A DNA stretch of 64,000 nt from Pollutimonas sp035515055 (lineage in GTDB: Bacteria > Pseudomonadota > Gammaproteobacteria > Burkholderiales > Burkholderiaceae_B), in the NCBI GenBank assembly GCA_035515055.1, contig DATJBV010000030.1, forward strand, positions 1 to 64,000. Reading direction: 5' to 3'. How positions within the stretch are numbered: position 1 is the stretch's first letter; each line of letters starts with the position of its first letter. The notes below the pieces were generated by a model. That model did not search any database. It was not told the DNA's origin and saw only the letters and a list, made by a program, of their open reading frames with translations. Shown here piece by piece: positions 61,463-64,000 of this stretch. Both the position numbers and the translations under genes were made by a program.

Positions 61463-62545
61463 CTAGATCTCGAGAAGACGAATTTGGGCCGGCTCCAGCC
61501 CCACGGATACTGTTGCGCCAGTCGGATAAATGCCGTTGCCGGCATAGTGCGCCTGGTGCGCGCTGATCAGCTGGTCCCCGATACGCACGTGATAGCAGGT
61601 GTACGCGCCCATGAACTCGCTGCGTTCGATAAGGCCAGGCAACCAATGAAAGCGGGAATCGCGCGTGTTGCCGGGTTCCATTTGCACCGTGTGGGGACGA
61701 AAGCTGGCCGCCAGCCGGGTACTGTCGGGCGCATTTGCATCCGCGGGCAAGCGTATTTCGCCAAGTTCGCCAAAGCCGAGCGTAATGTGGCTGTCGCTGC
61801 GGTGCATGACCTCGCCTTCCAGGGCGCTGATGCCTCCCGTCATGGCGGCGACCCGCCGGTTGCAGGGATGGTCGAAGATAGTCGTCGGGGTGCCGGTTTG
61901 CACTATTTTGCCTTCGTCGATGATGGCCATGCGGTCGGATGTGCTCATGGCGTCGTCGGCGTTGCGGGTGGCGTAGATGGCCGTGATGCCGAAATGGCGC
62001 TGCCATTTCAATAAATCTTGCAGCAGCGGTACGCGCGCGTGCTTATCCGGCTCATCGATGGGGTCGTCGAGCAGCAATACCTGCGGTTCCAGTATCAGCG
62101 CCCGGGCCAGGGCCACGCGCTGCTGTTGAACTGCCGGGAGATCTTGCGGATATTGCCGTGCGACGGGCGTGAGGCCGAAAAGTTCAAGCATGGCCGCGAC
62201 CTTGGCCTTGATTTCCGTCCTTCGAACGCGACGCTCCACCAGGCCAAATGCCACGGTATGCCATACCGTCATGCGGGACCAGAGTCCGTACGCGTTGAAC
62301 ACCATTGCCATATGGCGCTGCGGGGCCGATATGCCATCGACGCGGCGGCCGTCCATGGCAACATGGCCGCGGTCCGCCTGAATGAAGCCGGCAATCACGC
62401 GCAACAGCGTCGACTTGCCCGAGCCCGCCGGGCCGAGCAACGCAAAGAATTCACCCGGCTCGACTTCCATCGTGGCGTTCCGCAGTACCTGGATCCCCTC
62501 ATCGGCCAGGCTTACGCCCTGGCATTCGATGCTTGCTTTCTTCAT
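61463..62545 (-). CDS. Orphan ABC ATPase with degenerate catalytic motifs
   Basis: The 360-residue protein has the layout of sugar/spermidine/iron ABC ATPases (PotA/UgpC/FbpC type): an ABC domain (1-220) and a TOBE-like C-terminal domain (about 250-360). Walker A is intact (GPAGSGKST, 38-46). Other key sites differ: Q-loop Asn84 (FNAYGLWSRMTV), signature LPAVQ (136-140) in place of LSGGQ, Walker B DDP with Asp161 in place of Glu, D-loop DEPDKHAR, and Arg194 (ATRNADDAM) at the switch His. Such changes should weaken or abolish ATP hydrolysis. No permease or receptor gene is adjacent. It could be a degenerate pseudo-ATPase with a regulatory role. The reading frame is intact over its full length. 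Confidence 0.9.
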   Translation of the reverse strand: MKKASIECQGVSLADEGIQVLRNATMEVEPGEFFALLGPAGSGKSTLLRVIAGFIQADRGHVAMDGRRVDGISAPQRHMAMVFNAYGLWSRMTVWHTVAFGLVERRVRRTEIKAKVAAMLELFGLTPVARQYPQDLPAVQQQRVALARALILEPQVLLLDDPIDEPDKHARVPLLQDLLKWQRHFGITAIYATRNADDAMSTSDRMAIIDEGKIVQTGTPTTIFDHPCNRRVAAMTGGISALEGEVMHRSDSHITLGFGELGEIRLPADANAPDSTRLAASFRPHTVQMEPGNTRDSRFHWLPGLIERSEFMGAYTCYHVRIGDQLISAHQAHYAGNGIYPTGATVSVGLEPAQIRLLEI

Positions 62546-62692
62546 CTTCTTATCCGATTAATACGGCGCAACCGCGGAAAAGCGGTACGTTGCGCGTTAT
62601 TCTAATGCCCGCAATTACATCTTGCGGTGTAACGCGGCGTAAACGTACACTCTCGCCTCAGCAACATCGCTCTCTCATAAGGCTTTCTTTCA
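62546..62692. promoter_or_regulatory. Divergent gap between the ABC ATPase and the permease
   Basis: This 147-bp stretch holds both upstream regions. I see no conserved promoter, riboswitch or operator that I can name with confidence; the permease start is preceded by CTTTCTTTCA, with no strong ribosome site. Confidence 0.3.
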
Positions 62693-64000
62693 ATGTCGAA
62701 TTCCTATTTTCCCCGATGGCGCAAGGTTCAGGGTGGTGCGCAAGGCGTGGTCGTGCAGCCCGACGAACGCTTGTCCTGGCCGCAAAACGTCGCCATGGGC
62801 GCGCAACACGTGGTCGCCATGTTCGGCTCCACCATTCTTGCGCCATTGCTCATGGGCTTTGACCCTAATGTCGCCATTCTGATGTCCGGTGTCGGCACAT
62901 TGATATTTTTCGTCTTCGTAGGGGGGCGGGTACCCAGTTATCTGGGGTCTAGCTTTGCCTTCATTGGCGGTGTCATCGCGGTCACCGGCTACGCGGGCTC
63001 GGGCGCCAATGGGAATATCGGCGTTGCGCTCGGCGCCATCATTGCGTGCGGCCTGGTGTACACGCTTATTGGGCTGTTGATATGGTGGATGAATGCCAGA
63101 TCGGGCGGCGGCGCGGACTGGATCAACGCCTGGATGCCTCCTGTGGTAACGGGCGCCATCGTGGCCGTCATCGGACTGAACCTTGCGCCCATCGCCGCCA
63201 AAGGGGCAATGGGCGGATCGACGTTCGACGCCCTGATGGCGCTGATGACGGTGTTGTGCGTTGGGGGTATAGCGGTCTATACGCGCGGCACTCCCCAGCG
63301 GCTATTGATTCTTATCGGCTTGCTGCTGGCTTGCGTGATTTACGCGTTCTTCGCCAATGTGCTGGGCTTCGGCAAGGCCATCGACTTCAGCGGCGTGAGC
63401 CAGGCCGCGTGGATAGGCCTTCCAGGGTTCGCCGCGCCCGTGTTCGAATGGAATGCCATGAGCGTCATTGTTCCGGTGGCCGTTATCCTGGTCGCCGAAA
63501 ACCTGGGGCACATCAAGGCAGTCAGCGCCATGACGGGAAAAAACCTGGATGTCTACCTGGGGCGCGCGTTCGTGGGCGACGGGGTTGCCACCATGGTGTC
63601 GGGAGCCGTGGGCGGGACCGGCGTAACGACTTACGCCGAGAATATCGGCGTGATGACCGTCACCCGCATCTATTCCACCCTCGTCTTTGTCATTGCGGCG
63701 CTTATTGCCATCTTGCTCGGCTTTTCGCCCAAGTTCGGCGCCCTTATCCAGACAATACCCGGGCCGGTGCTGGGCGGCATGTCGGTTGTGGTCTTCGGGT
63801 TGATCGCCGTGGCCGGCGCCCGTATCTGGGTGGTGAATCAAGTCGACTTCGGCGACAACCGCAACCTCATCGTCGCCGCGGTCACGCTGGTGCTGGGCGC
63901 CGGAAACTTCTCGCTTCAGTTTGGTTCTTTCCGCCTGGATGGCATCGGTACGGCAACATTCGGTGCCATAATTCTTTATGCCCTATTGCGCATAGGTTCG
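62693..64000 (+). CDS. RutG-like NCS2 pyrimidine permease (partial, cut by window end)
   Basis: The first 436 residues of an NCS2 (nucleobase:cation symporter-2) transporter; the frame is still open at base 64000. It is very close to E. coli RutG (442 residues), so only a short tail is missing. Shared blocks are VVQPDERLSWPQNVAMGAQH, LMGFDPNVAILMSGVGTL, GGRVPSYLGSS and VAVILVAENLGHIKAV, the last being the NCS2 substrate site, and GGTGVTTYAENIGVM. RutG imports uracil or thymine; other Rut genes are not in the window, so general uracil uptake (UraA-like) is the alternative. It is divergent from the orphan ABC ATPase gene. Confidence 0.93.
   Translation, partial: MSNSYFPRWRKVQGGAQGVVVQPDERLSWPQNVAMGAQHVVAMFGSTILAPLLMGFDPNVAILMSGVGTLIFFVFVGGRVPSYLGSSFAFIGGVIAVTGYAGSGANGNIGVALGAIIACGLVYTLIGLLIWWMNARSGGGADWINAWMPPVVTGAIVAVIGLNLAPIAAKGAMGGSTFDALMALMTVLCVGGIAVYTRGTPQRLLILIGLLLACVIYAFFANVLGFGKAIDFSGVSQAAWIGLPGFAAPVFEWNAMSVIVPVAVILVAENLGHIKAVSAMTGKNLDVYLGRAFVGDGVATMVSGAVGGTGVTTYAENIGVMTVTRIYSTLVFVIAALIAILLGFSPKFGALIQTIPGPVLGGMSVVVFGLIAVAGARIWVVNQVDFGDNRNLIVAAVTLVLGAGNFSLQFGSFRLDGIGTATFGAIILYALLRIGS

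Noticed and set aside
1..64000. CRISPR arrays, insertion sequences, rRNA operons, toxin-antitoxin or restriction systems
   Set aside because: No regularly spaced repeats, transposase motifs, rRNA cores or matching protein families were seen anywhere in the window.

Overview
The window looks like ordinary chromosome from a betaproteobacterium of the order Burkholderiales, most likely family Alcaligenaceae (Bordetella, Achromobacter and Pusillimonas relatives). This rests on high GC content, three Bug/TctC-type solute receptors plus CaiB-type CoA-transferases, and the gene orders lptD-surA-rsmA, ffs-dnaX-ybaB-recR and glyQ-glyS-gmhB-plsC. The genus cannot be fixed by eye. I see 56 protein genes (the last runs off the right edge), one tRNA and one signal recognition particle RNA. 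There is no rRNA, CRISPR array, insertion sequence or prophage, and no clear pseudogene. No stretch longer than 300 bases lacks a gene.

Region 1 (0-8 kb) is envelope-centred. amgK-murU (cell-wall recycling) faces lptD-surA-rsmA (LPS export, outer-membrane protein folding, 16S rRNA methylation), followed by a fused SpmA-SpmB-like membrane protein. A perfect 24-base inverted repeat sits at the left edge. Region 2 (8-16 kb) carries fadE, gloA, a zinc-metallopeptidase-like gene and the coupled operon glyQ-glyS-gmhB-plsC-ygjP. Region 3 (16-21.5 kb) is an acyl-CoA catabolic block: crotonase, class I fumarase, then a tightly coupled hydratase, family III CoA-transferase and CitE-type lyase trio that resembles itaconate/mesaconate (C5 dicarboxylate) degradation. 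Region 4 (21.5-32 kb) is housekeeping: folK, pcnB, a HAD phosphatase, hda, purM, miaA, mutL, dedA, amiC, tsaE and an AEC carrier.

Region 5 (32-39.2 kb) is the most accessory-looking part. It has two tandem, closely similar Bug receptors, tRNA-Arg(CCU) with a terminator, an unrecognised small protein, a FabI-like reductase, and a LysR regulator divergent from a CoA-transferase/Bug pair with a palindromic operator candidate between them. Region 6 (39-52 kb) has ybaK, xerD, modABC, a large AddB-like/AddA-like nuclease-helicase pair, the 4.5S RNA, dnaX, ybaB and recR. Region 7 (52-64 kb) has an SsuABC/NMT1-type ABC transporter, transaldolase, carAB, an SDR, ychJ, an orphan ABC ATPase whose catalytic motifs are mostly replaced, and a RutG-like pyrimidine permease cut by the window end.

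Most operons are compact, with ATGA or TAATG start/stop overlaps that imply translational coupling. I found no clearly novel defence or mobile system. The signals most worth checking are the degenerate ABC ATPase (61463-62545), the A8 slippage run in dnaX (50569-50576), the C5-dicarboxylate cluster with its own class I fumarase, and the inverted repeat at the left edge. All family assignments come from reading motifs and remembered family sequences; no database search was run.
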